Assembly (NCBI GenBank): GCA_902795345.1
Contig: CADBKO010000003.1
Coordinates: forward strand, 1-64,000
DNA: 64,000 nt
DNA from: Oscillospiraceae bacterium
GTDB taxonomy: Bacteria > Bacillota > Clostridia > Oscillospirales > Oscillospiraceae
Direction of reading: 5' to 3'
Below, piece after piece: positions 16,129-23,488 of the stretch. The translations under genes were made by a program, and so were the position numbers. The notes under the pieces were generated by a model. It worked only from the letters and a program-made list of their open reading frames with translations, did no database searches and was not told the origin of the DNA. Every line of letters starts with the position of its first letter. Position 1 is the stretch's first letter.

Positions 16129-17049
16129 TTACTTCAGATACTTATCGAAAAACGGCAGGACTTCCATGCAGTTCTCCGTGCCCATGAAGGCCCCGTCGGA
16201 GTGAGTGCGTTCCGGGTACAGCCGCAGGTCCACCCGGTCCTTGCCGCAGACCTTCTCGATCTTTGCCGCCAGAAGGGTGCTGTTCTGCATAGGGACGATG
16301 GGGTCCTTGACGCCCTGCTGGATCATGGTGGGCGGAATGTCCTTGTGGACATACTGGATGGGGCTGATAAGGCGCAGCATATTCAGGTCCGAGGTGAAGG
16401 CTGCTGCCATGCTGGGAGAGGGGCCGGAATTATCCTGCGCCGGCGCTTCGAAGCTCATGGCGGGGACGCCGCTCTCCTTCAGGAAAGCGTCCCGGTCCGC
16501 ATCCAGGATGGTGGGCCCGTACATGTCGATGATGGCCTGGACGGCGCTGCTGACGCCCTCCCAGCCATACTGCTCGCCCTCATATTCCGGGTGCCCGGCG
16601 GTGAAGCCCACCATGAGCGTCAGATGGCCGCCCGCGCTGTCGCCCACCATGCCGAAGCGGTCCGGGTCGAAGCGGTATTCCTCAGCGTTGGCGCGCGCCC
16701 AGCGGACGGCGGTCTTTACGTCAAAGAGGAACTCGGGGAACTTGACGCCGGGGGCCAGCCGGTAATCCACGGAAATGACGGCGTAACCGTATTGGATGGC
16801 GTCGATGATGCAGGGGAGGGCGCCTTCCCGCTTGTTGCCCATGCTCCAGCCGCCGCCGTGGACATAGATGATGAGAGGGAAGGGACCGTCGCCTTCGTCG
16901 GGAAGGTATACGTCCAACTTCTGCTCCGGCAGCTTGCCGTACTGCACATCCAGGTACTTGCGCTTGATGGGGCTGGGATCAAAGAGGGTGGGAGTGACCA
17001 TCCGCTTGAAAATGGCCATCTGTTCTTCCGTAAAATGGGGTCTGTCCAT
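16129..17049 (-). CDS. Alpha/beta hydrolase, esterase of the HSL/BD-FAE type
   Basis: A 306-residue hydrolase. The oxyanion-hole motif HGGGW (in IIYVHGGGWSMG) and the nucleophile elbow GDSAGG identify the hormone-sensitive-lipase-like esterases; the catalytic Asp and His are probably in KDPIVP and RTHSDGA near the C-terminus. There is no signal peptide, so it acts in the cytoplasm on short acyl or aryl esters. In gut bacteria such enzymes often remove acetyl or feruloyl groups from plant sugars, and a pectinase gene lies 3 kb away (inference). The ATG at 17049 is preceded by GGAGG 6 bases upstream; longer open frame further upstream would run through the promoter. Confidence 0.88.
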   Translation of the reverse strand: MDRPHFTEEQMAIFKRMVTPTLFDPSPIKRKYLDVQYGKLPEQKLDVYLPDEGDGPFPLIIYVHGGGWSMGNKREGALPCIIDAIQYGYAVISVDYRLAPGVKFPEFLFDVKTAVRWARANAEEYRFDPDRFGMVGDSAGGHLTLMVGFTAGHPEYEGEQYGWEGVSSAVQAIIDMYGPTILDADRDAFLKESGVPAMSFEAPAQDNSGPSPSMAAAFTSDLNMLRLISPIQYVHKDIPPTMIQQGVKDPIVPMQNSTLLAAKIEKVCGKDRVDLRLYPERTHSDGAFMGTENCMEVLPFFDKYLK

Positions 17050-17077
17050 GTGATCGCCTCCATATACATTTTTCTGA

Positions 17078-17107
17078 ATCATACCATATGGGTTTGCGGA
17101 TTGACAA
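17078..17107 (-). promoter_or_regulatory. Promoter of the esterase gene
   Basis: On the minus strand TTGTCA (17107-17102), 18-base spacer, TATGAT (17083-17078), with TG in front of the -10. It overlaps the rightward promoter 17094-17122. Confidence 0.6.
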
Positions 17108-17122
17108 TAGCCGTGGTATACT
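17094..17122 (+). promoter_or_regulatory. Promoter of the 17161 gene
   Basis: TTGCGG (17094-17099), 17-base spacer, TATACT (17117-17122), with a TGG extended -10. It overlaps the esterase promoter on the other strand. Confidence 0.55.
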
Positions 17123-17160
17123 ATTTCCGTTGAATCGGTTACCAGAGGGGAGAAAACAAA

Positions 17161-17520
17161 ATGGCGAAGAAAATTGGGAAAGCCGCAAAGATCGCATTGG
17201 GGGCGGTGGGCGCCGTGGCGCTGTCCGCCGTGGGAACGGGCGTCGTGCAGTTCTGCAAATGGGCGAAGGACCCCTATTCCACCGAGCTTTGGTTCGGCTT
17301 TTTGAAGAAAGGCATCCTCATCACCAAGACCGACGAGCCCGGCCATTACAAGGTGCAGACGGGCTATCGCTGGTTTGACGACGCCGCAGCGGAGGAGCCG
17401 GAAGAATTGGAGGAGCCGGAGATGGAGATCACCCTCCCGGAGGAGGCGCTGGACGCCCTGCCGGACGAGCCGGAAGCGGAAGCCGCGCCGGAAGAAGCGA
17501 AAACCGAAAGTGAAGCCTGA
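17161..17520 (+). CDS. Small hypothetical membrane-anchored protein with acidic tail
   Basis: A 119-residue protein with no family recognised. Residues 9-31 (basic start, then ALGAVGAVALSAVGTGVV) form one likely membrane helix. A middle part (KWAKDPYSTELWFGFLKKGILITK...YKVQTGYRWFDD) is followed by a low-complexity Glu/Pro/Ala tail from about residue 78. GAGGGGAGA precedes the ATG. The last 11 bases overlap the start of the next gene, so the two are translated together. Confidence 0.7.
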   Translation: MAKKIGKAAKIALGAVGAVALSAVGTGVVQFCKWAKDPYSTELWFGFLKKGILITKTDEPGHYKVQTGYRWFDDAAAEEPEELEEPEMEITLPEEALDALPDEPEAEAAPEEAKTESEA

Positions 17521-18166
17521 GATCCAGATCTCTCTCGGCCCGGAGCTGGTGCAGAACTATCCCGCGGCGGTGGAGGCCTTCGGCGGAACCCCCGCGGCGG
17601 CCTATCTCCCGGAGCCGGAACCGGAGCATTACGACGGCCTGATCCTCTCCGGCGGGGGCGACGTGGACCCGGCGCGCTATGGGGAGGAGAATACCGCCTG
17701 CTTCGGCGTGGACCCGGCCCGGGACGAGGCGGAAATGCGCCTGGTAGAAGCCTACCTCCGGGCGGGAAAGCCCATCCTGGGCATCTGCCGGGGCCACCAG
17801 CTGCTGAACGTGTATTTCGGCGGCAGCCTTGTGCAGCATCTGCCTGGTGCAGAGAAGCATGTGCCCACCAAGGCGGGGGACAGCGCCCATGAGACGCGCG
17901 CTTCCGCCGGCTCCTTCCCGGCCGCGCTGTATGGGGAGCGGTTCCCTGTCAACAGCGCCCACCACCAGGGCATAGACCGCCTGGCTCCGGAGCTGGAGGC
18001 GGTCCAATGGGCGGAGGACGGCGTGATCGAAGCCTGCCGCCACAGGACCCTGCCGGTCTATTCCGTCCAGTGGCACCCGGAGCGCATGTGCCTCCGCCAC
18101 GCCAGGGCGGACACGGTGGACGGCGGGGCGATCTTCCGCTGGTTCCTGGAACTGGCGGCACGATAA
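17510..18166 (+). CDS. Class I glutamine amidotransferase-like hydrolase (peptidase C26 type)
   Basis: A 218-residue protein of the gamma-glutamyl-gamma-aminobutyrate hydrolase (PuuD-like) family. The nucleophile elbow ILGICRGHQLLN holds the catalytic Cys, SVQWHPE the catalytic His and Glu, and LSGGGDVDPARYGE is the family's substrate loop. The family cleaves gamma-glutamyl amides; the actual substrate here is unknown. The start is a GTG at 17510 overlapping the upstream gene by 11 bases; this is the best choice because no in-frame ATG exists before the first conserved block. Its length is slightly below the usual 240-250. Confidence 0.85.
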   Translation: MKPEIQISLGPELVQNYPAAVEAFGGTPAAAYLPEPEPEHYDGLILSGGGDVDPARYGEENTACFGVDPARDEAEMRLVEAYLRAGKPILGICRGHQLLNVYFGGSLVQHLPGAEKHVPTKAGDSAHETRASAGSFPAALYGERFPVNSAHHQGIDRLAPELEAVQWAEDGVIEACRHRTLPVYSVQWHPERMCLRHARADTVDGGAIFRWFLELAAR

Positions 18167-18184
18167 TACATACAGGAGGAAACC

Positions 18185-19963
18185 ATGGACAAGGAAAAAG
18201 TACAGAAGGGCGAATGGTCCCTGACGGAGCTTTATACGGATTATGACGATCCCCGTTTCACCGCGGACATGGCGGAGCTGGATAAGCTGATCGAGACCCT
18301 GGTGAAAAAGAGCCAGGACCTGGGCGGAGACGCGAAGCAAACGCTACTATCCGTGCTGAAGGATTTTGAAGCGCTGACGGAGCTTTCCGGCAAGCTGATG
18401 CTCTATGTGAGCCTGCGGCAGTCCGCCTGCACCACCGACGAAAAGGCCAGCTCTCTTTCGGACCAGCTCAGCGGGAAATTCAGCCTCCTGGCTGCGCCGC
18501 AGACCCGCTTCAACCAGTATGTCGCCGGGCTGGACGATCTGGAGGAGCTGATCGCCTCCGACCCGATGCTGAAGGATTATGCCTTCCTGCTGCGCAACAC
18601 CAAGGAGGACGCCAAATACCTGCTGGACCCCAAGTGCGAGACGATCATCGCCCTGTATGAGAACAGCGGTTCCGACGCCTGGGGCAATCTCCAGAGCTAC
18701 CTCACCAGCACCGTTCCGGTGGAATACCGGGGCGAGACCATCACCCTCTCCGACGTGCGCAATCTGGCCTATGACCCGGACCCCCAGGTGCGGAAGGACG
18801 CCTTCCACGCGGAGATCGCCTGCTATGACCGCATCAAGGACGCGGTGGCCTTCTCCCTCAACAGCATCAAGCTGGAGGTGCTGAACCGCTGCCGTCTCAA
18901 GGGCTTTGAAAGCCCCCTGGCGGAGACGCTGCATCAGTCCCGCATGACCGCCGCCACCCTGGATGCGCTTCTGGCCGCCATGCGGGAATACCTGCCCCGG
19001 CTCCAGCCCTTCTACCGCCACAAGGCAAAGCTCCTGGGCCATGAAGGGGGCCTGCCCTGGTATGACCTCTTTGCGCCCCTGTCTGCCGACGGAGAGAAAT
19101 ACACCAGGGAGAGCGCCAGGGAATACCTCCTCCAGCGTTTCTCCACATTTGACGGAGAACTGACGGAGATGGTGCGCACCGCCTTCGACGAGGGCTGGAT
19201 CGACTTTTATCCCAGGGAGGGAAAGGTGGGCGGCGCCTTCTGTGCCGAAGCCTTCCCCATCCGGGCCAGCCGCATCCTGACGAACTTCGCGGGCAGCTTT
19301 GACGACGTGGTGACCCTGGCACACGAGCTGGGCCACGCCTTCCACAACCTGAATCTCTATGACAACCGGCCCCTGAACCGGGATTACTCCATGCCTCTGG
19401 CGGAGACCGCCTCCACCTTCAACGAGGTGCTGGTGATGAACGACGCCATCCGCAGCGCCGGTGATCCGATCAGGCGCCGCGCCCTGATGCACGAGCAGCT
19501 TTCCGGCGACCTGCAGATCATCTGCGACATCTATTCCCGCTTCCGCTTCGAGAGCGCCGTTTTTGCCAGTAGGGACGAGAGCTTCATGTTCCCGCCTCAG
19601 CTCTGCGAAATGATGCTGGCAGCCCAGAAGGAGGGTTATGGCGACGGGCTGGACTGGACGGAGCCCAACGACTATATGTGGCTCTGCAAGAGCCACTATT
19701 ACAGCGGCGGTCTCAGCTTCTACAACTGGCCCTATGCTTTCGGCGGCCTGCTGGCCCGCGGGCTTTATGCCTGCTATGAGAAGGAAGGCGCCTCCTTCGT
19801 TCCCAAGTACAAGCGCTTCCTGAAGGCCGCGGCAGTCATGTCCGCGGAGGACGCGGGCAAGGTGGCCGACATCGACCTGACGGATGTGAACTTCTGGCGC
19901 AGCGGCCTGGAGGGCCTGGCAAAGGAAGTGGAGGAGTTCGGGGAGCTCTGCAAGCTGGGCTGA
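18185..19963 (+). CDS. pepF: Oligoendopeptidase F (M3 family)
   Basis: A 592-residue cytoplasmic zinc peptidase that cuts short peptides. The zinc motif HELGH is at 380-384 (VVTLAHELGHAFHNL), and the third ligand Glu lies in the AETASTFNE helix about 25 residues later. The N-terminal part is the PepF helical domain (SLTELYTDYDDPRF; TLLSVLKDFEALTELSGKLMLYVSL). Length fits PepF. CAGGAGGAAACC gives a strong ribosome binding site. It follows the amidotransferase gene by 18 bases and is probably in the same transcript. Confidence 0.95.
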   Translation: MDKEKVQKGEWSLTELYTDYDDPRFTADMAELDKLIETLVKKSQDLGGDAKQTLLSVLKDFEALTELSGKLMLYVSLRQSACTTDEKASSLSDQLSGKFSLLAAPQTRFNQYVAGLDDLEELIASDPMLKDYAFLLRNTKEDAKYLLDPKCETIIALYENSGSDAWGNLQSYLTSTVPVEYRGETITLSDVRNLAYDPDPQVRKDAFHAEIACYDRIKDAVAFSLNSIKLEVLNRCRLKGFESPLAETLHQSRMTAATLDALLAAMREYLPRLQPFYRHKAKLLGHEGGLPWYDLFAPLSADGEKYTRESAREYLLQRFSTFDGELTEMVRTAFDEGWIDFYPREGKVGGAFCAEAFPIRASRILTNFAGSFDDVVTLAHELGHAFHNLNLYDNRPLNRDYSMPLAETASTFNEVLVMNDAIRSAGDPIRRRALMHEQLSGDLQIICDIYSRFRFESAVFASRDESFMFPPQLCEMMLAAQKEGYGDGLDWTEPNDYMWLCKSHYYSGGLSFYNWPYAFGGLLARGLYACYEKEGASFVPKYKRFLKAAAVMSAEDAGKVADIDLTDVNFWRSGLEGLAKEVEEFGELCKLG

Positions 19964-19973
19964 TCCAAAGCGT

Positions 19974-20003
19974 CGGCGCGCGGCAGGTGAAAGCCGCGCG
20001 CCG
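19974..20003 (+). terminator. GC-rich hairpin after pepF
   Basis: CGGCGCGCGGC and GCCGCGCGCCG form a perfect 11-bp stem with an 8-base loop. Only TATT follows, so termination is likely partial. The pectinase start region begins 6 bases later, so some read-through would be needed if that gene lacks its own promoter. Confidence 0.6.
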
Positions 20004-20008
20004 TATTC

Positions 20009-21601
20009 ATGGAAAGGATGGTGCGCGATTTGCTGACGATCCTCTTTCTCTCTCCCGTCTCCGCCTGCTTCGAGCTGGGAGGACATGAGCCCTGGTTCGC
20101 GCCGGAGCCCTACACCCTGACCCTGGACGGCAGGGAGGCGGGCGGGGGAGATACCAACGTCTTCTCCCTGTTCGGGCTGCGGCCCGGCAGGGAATACCGC
20201 CTGCTGCTCCGTTTTGCCTCCGGCAGGGGGGAGGAGCTGACCTTTTCCACGCCGGAGGAGCGCTGCGCCCTGGATGTGCGCCAATTCGGCGCGGCGGGGG
20301 ACGGGGCGAGGGACGACACCGACGCCATCCGGACCGCCATCGCCTGCCTGCCGGAGGGCGGGCGGCTCTGTTTCCCGCCGGGGACCTACCGCACTCTGCC
20401 CCTGATGCTGAAAAGCCATATCCACCTGGACTTCATGGAGGGGGCGACCCTGCTGGCTTCGCCGGATCGGGACAAGTATCCCATCCTGCCGGGGGCGCTG
20501 CCGGACCTGGACGGGGGCGGGGACGTGCACATCGGAGGCTTTGAGGGGCTTTCGCAGCCTATGTATGCCTCCCTGCTGACAGCGCAGTATGCCGAGGATA
20601 TCCTCATCACCGGCCCCGGCGAAGCGGATGGGAACGGGGGCGTATTCTGGCAGGATTTCCCCGGCCTACCGGCGGCGCGGCCCCGGCTCTGCTTCTTCAA
20701 CCGCTGCCGGAATGTCCGCGTCCACGGCCTCCGCGCCCGGAATTCTCCCTCCTGGCATTTCCACCCCTATTATTGCTCGGACCTGGGCTTTTACGACCTC
20801 CGGGTGAACGCGCCGAAGGAAAGCCCCAACACCGACGCCATGGACCCGGAATCCTGCGACGGGGTGGAGATCATCGGCTGCCGCTTCGACGTGGGCGACG
20901 ACTGCATCGCCATCAAATCCGGCAAGATCGAGCTGGGGCGGAGCCTCAACCGGCCCGCCAGCCGCCACACCATCCGCAACTGCCTCATGGAAGCCGGCCA
21001 CGGGGCCGTGACCCTGGGCAGCGAGATCGGAGCCGGGGTGCGGGAACTGACGGTGGAGCGCTGCCTTTTCCGGGGCACGGACCGGGGCCTGCGCATCAAG
21101 ACCCGCCGGGGCCGGGGCGAAAACTGCCGGGTGGACGGCGTATGCTTCGAGAATATCCGCATGGAAGGGGTCCTGACCCCCATCGCCATGAATATGTGGT
21201 ACAACTGCTGCGACCCGGACCGGGAGAGCGAGTATGTGTGGAGCCGGGAAAAACTGCCGGTGGACGAGCGGACGCCCAGCCTGGGCCGTTTCCGCTTCCG
21301 GGGAATCCACTGCACGGGGGCTCATGCCGCCGCCTGCTATGCCGACGGGCTGCCGGAAGCCCCCATCCAGGAGATCAGCCTGGAGGATTTCCGCGTTTCC
21401 TTTGCGCCGGACGCCCGGCCTGCCGTCCCCGTCATGAAGAATTTCGCCCGGCCCTGCTGCCGTCTGGGCCTGTATTTTGACAATGTGCGCCGCGTCGTGC
21501 TGAAGGACGTGGTTTTGCGGGGCACGGAGGGGGAAGCGCTGCAGGCGCAGCACTGCGGGGAAGTCCGGCAGGAGGGTTTCCGCGTCGAGGAGGAAGCATG
21601 A
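20009..21601 (+). CDS. GH28 polygalacturonase-family glycoside hydrolase
   Basis: About 530 residues. All GH28 signatures are present: NTD (274-276), adjacent Asp297-Asp298 in VGDDCIAIKSG, His331 in GHGAVTLGSE and the RIK at 362-364, on a right-handed beta-helix; the N-terminal FGAAGDGARDDTDAI is the usual entry. An N-terminal fibronectin-like part (about 10-90) precedes it, as in exo-polygalacturonases. There is no clear signal peptide, so it probably acts in the cytoplasm on imported pectin oligomers. The start is uncertain: ATG 20009, ATG 20018 or a TTG at 20030 that sits well after AAAGGATGG. It overlaps sfsA by 4 bases (ATGA). Confidence 0.9.
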   Translation: MERMVRDLLTILFLSPVSACFELGGHEPWFAPEPYTLTLDGREAGGGDTNVFSLFGLRPGREYRLLLRFASGRGEELTFSTPEERCALDVRQFGAAGDGARDDTDAIRTAIACLPEGGRLCFPPGTYRTLPLMLKSHIHLDFMEGATLLASPDRDKYPILPGALPDLDGGGDVHIGGFEGLSQPMYASLLTAQYAEDILITGPGEADGNGGVFWQDFPGLPAARPRLCFFNRCRNVRVHGLRARNSPSWHFHPYYCSDLGFYDLRVNAPKESPNTDAMDPESCDGVEIIGCRFDVGDDCIAIKSGKIELGRSLNRPASRHTIRNCLMEAGHGAVTLGSEIGAGVRELTVERCLFRGTDRGLRIKTRRGRGENCRVDGVCFENIRMEGVLTPIAMNMWYNCCDPDRESEYVWSREKLPVDERTPSLGRFRFRGIHCTGAHAAACYADGLPEAPIQEISLEDFRVSFAPDARPAVPVMKNFARPCCRLGLYFDNVRRVVLKDVVLRGTEGEALQAQHCGEVRQEGFRVEEEA

Positions 21602-22302
21602 TCTATCCGGAAGTCTGTGAAGGGGCGTTCCTGGCCAGGCCCAACCGTTTCATCGCCCGGGTGGAGCTGGGCGGGGAGGAAATCACCGTCCATGTGAAGA
21701 ACACGGGCCGCTGCCGGGAGCTGCTGAAGCCCGGTATCCGGGTCGTCCTGTCCCGGGCTTTGGGGGAAGGGCGAAAGACCGCCTATGACCTCATCGGCGT
21801 CTACAAGGACAATGCCCGCCTGTTCAACATCGACAGCCAGGCCCCCAATCAGGTGACGGCGGAATGGCTGGAACCCCAGGGCTTCGACATGGTGCGCCGG
21901 GAATACACCTTCGGGGATTCCCGCTTCGACTTCTATATGGAGAAGGGGGAGGAGCGGTGGCTGCTGGAGGTGAAGGGCTGCACCCTGGAAGTGGACGGCG
22001 TCGGCTATTTCCCCGACGCGCCTACCCTGCGGGGCGTGAAGCACCTGCGGGAGCTGGCATCCGCCGCCGGGGAGGGATGGCACAGCTGCCTGGCCTTCGT
22101 CATCCAGACGGAGGGGGTGACGGAGGTGCTGCCCAACCGACAGACCCATCCGGCCTTCGGGGAGGCCCTGGACGCGGCGAAGCTGGCCGGGGTGCGGGTG
22201 CTGTACCTGCCCTGCCGGGTGACGGCGGACAGCCTTTCCATTCTCGACAGGCCGGAAAACCGCATCCTGTCTTGTGCCGGCGGGCGGGATATGATAGAAT
22301 AA
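21598..22302 (+). CDS. sfsA: SfsA family protein (sugar fermentation stimulation)
   Basis: A 234-residue protein with an N-terminal OB-like part (AFLARPNRFIARVELGG, HVKNTGRCRELL) and a C-terminal nuclease-like fold (FDFYMEKGEERWLLEVKGCTLEVDGVGYFPDAPTLRGVKHLREL), the full SfsA signature. In Escherichia coli it was linked to maltose metabolism and binds DNA; its structure resembles nucleases, but its true role is not settled. Its start overlaps the pectinase stop (ATGA), so the two are translationally coupled, which ties it here to plant sugar use. Confidence 0.94.
   Translation: MIYPEVCEGAFLARPNRFIARVELGGEEITVHVKNTGRCRELLKPGIRVVLSRALGEGRKTAYDLIGVYKDNARLFNIDSQAPNQVTAEWLEPQGFDMVRREYTFGDSRFDFYMEKGEERWLLEVKGCTLEVDGVGYFPDAPTLRGVKHLRELASAAGEGWHSCLAFVIQTEGVTEVLPNRQTHPAFGEALDAAKLAGVRVLYLPCRVTADSLSILDRPENRILSCAGGRDMIE
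22272..22300 (+). promoter_or_regulatory. Candidate promoter inside the end of sfsA
   Basis: TTGTGC (22272-22277), 17-base spacer, TAGAAT (22295-22300) with an upstream TGA. It would serve the 22331 and 22700 genes. Confidence 0.45.
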
Positions 22303-22330
22303 GCCAACCGACACAGAGAGGGAATGGGAT

Positions 22331-22672
22331 ATGAAGGTCATCAACGTATACGATCAATACTTTCCCGGACAATGCGTTTATAACGGCGTGGAACGCCAAG
22401 GAGCCCAGGTCATGCTCATCGCCACCTCGGAGGAGGGGACCATCCGCTATGAAGCGGCGGTGAATTTCTTCCCCCACCGGGACGAGGAGGACTATGGCGT
22501 CAGCGGCGACGCCTACCTGGCCAAAGAGCTGTATTACGCCAAGGGCCGCCGTTCCAAAAAGCGGGAAACGGCGCTGCTGGAGGATCTCCGCAAGGAGGCG
22601 GACGCGCTGGCCGCCCAGCTGGGCGGCAGCATCGACTGGGCCCATCCCCTGCGGGACGCCCGGTATGGCTGA
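22331..22672 (+). CDS. Small conserved-looking hypothetical protein
   Basis: A 113-residue soluble protein with no recognised family. It has an N-terminal beta-rich part (MKVINVYDQYFPGQCVYNG; AQVMLIATSEEGTIRYEAAVNFFPH) followed by a charged helix (KGRRSKKRETALLEDLRKEADALAAQLGG). There are no cysteine motifs or membrane segments. GAGAGGGAATGGGAT precedes the ATG. It lies 27 bases before the rubredoxin-fusion gene, so the two may be one transcript; nothing in the sequence shows a shared job. Confidence 0.65.
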   Translation: MKVINVYDQYFPGQCVYNGVERQGAQVMLIATSEEGTIRYEAAVNFFPHRDEEDYGVSGDAYLAKELYYAKGRRSKKRETALLEDLRKEADALAAQLGGSIDWAHPLRDARYG

Positions 22673-22699
22673 AAAGAAATCACTTTAAGGGAGGAACCT

Positions 22700-23431
22700 A
22701 TGGACAAGACTGCCTTTTACAAGCTGAGCTACGGCCTTTATCTCCTCACCGCCAGAGAAGGGGAGAAGGAAAACGGCTGCATCATCAACACCGCCATCCA
22801 GTGCGCTTCGGAACCGAAGCTGATCTCCATCTGCGTCATCAACAAGAACCTGACCTGCGACATGATCCGGAACACGGGCCGGTTCAATATCTCCGTCCTG
22901 ACGGAGAGCACCCCCTTTGCCTTCTTCCAGCGCTTCGGCATGCAGTCCGGCCGGGATGTGGACAAGTTCGCCGGGGACGAGGAGATGCCCTATATGGCAA
23001 ACGACATCCGCTACTATCCCGAGGCTGCGGCTGTGTTCGCCTGCAAGGTGGTTTCCTCCACCGACCTGGGCAGCCATACCCTGTTCATCGCCCAGCCGGA
23101 GGACGCCCTCAGCTTCAGCGACGAAGCGCCCATGACCTATGCCTACTACCAGGCGAAGGTGAAAAGCGCCCCCGCCAAGAAAGCGGTCAGCGGCTGGCGC
23201 TGCAAGGTCTGCGGCTATATCTACGAAGGGGACGAGCTGCCCGCCGATTTCGAATGCCCCCTCTGCCACCACGGTCCGGAGGACTTCGAGCGCATCGGGC
23301 CGGAGGCCCCCGCCCAGGTGAAGAAATGGCGCTGCACCGTCTGCGGCCATATCCACGAGGGGCCCGAGCCTCCCGCGGAATGTCCCATCTGCCACGTGGG
23401 CCCGGACAAATTCGAAGAGTATAAGGGCTGA
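22700..23431 (+). CDS. Flavin reductase fused to two rubredoxin modules (high-molecular-weight rubredoxin type)
   Basis: A 243-residue electron carrier. Residues 1-150 are a flavin-reductase-like FMN domain (ALYLLTA-type start, CIINTAIQCASEPKLISICV, GRFNISVLTE). Two rubredoxin-like iron sites follow: C168-x2-C171 with C186-x2-C189, and C212-x2-C215 with C228-x2-C231. The first is the long GYIYEGDELPADFECPLC type, the second the short GHIHEGPEPPAECPIC type seen at the end of rubrerythrins. Related Hrb proteins in anaerobes pass electrons from NADH:rubredoxin reductase to flavodiiron oxygen or NO reductases. Two iron modules in a row are less usual; no partner gene lies nearby. Confidence 0.9.
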   Translation: MDKTAFYKLSYGLYLLTAREGEKENGCIINTAIQCASEPKLISICVINKNLTCDMIRNTGRFNISVLTESTPFAFFQRFGMQSGRDVDKFAGDEEMPYMANDIRYYPEAAAVFACKVVSSTDLGSHTLFIAQPEDALSFSDEAPMTYAYYQAKVKSAPAKKAVSGWRCKVCGYIYEGDELPADFECPLCHHGPEDFERIGPEAPAQVKKWRCTVCGHIHEGPEPPAECPICHVGPDKFEEYKG

Positions 23432-23443
23432 CGCCCTCAACAG

Positions 23444-23479
23444 AAATCGCCCCGTTCCGTGCGGAACGGGGCGATTTTT
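23444..23479 (+). terminator. Bidirectional terminator between converging genes
   Basis: AAATCGCCCCGTTCC and GGAACGGGGCGATTT form a perfect 15-bp stem with loop GTGC, followed by a T-run; the minus strand reads equally well. Confidence 0.93.
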
Positions 23480-23488
23480 CTGCCTTGC

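Noticed and set aside
17101..17122. TTGACA at 17101 as -35 box for the 17161 gene.
   Set aside because: The nearest good -10 (TATACT) is only 10 bases away; TTGCGG at 17094 has the correct 17-base spacing. The TTGACA stretch better serves the opposite strand as TTGTCA.
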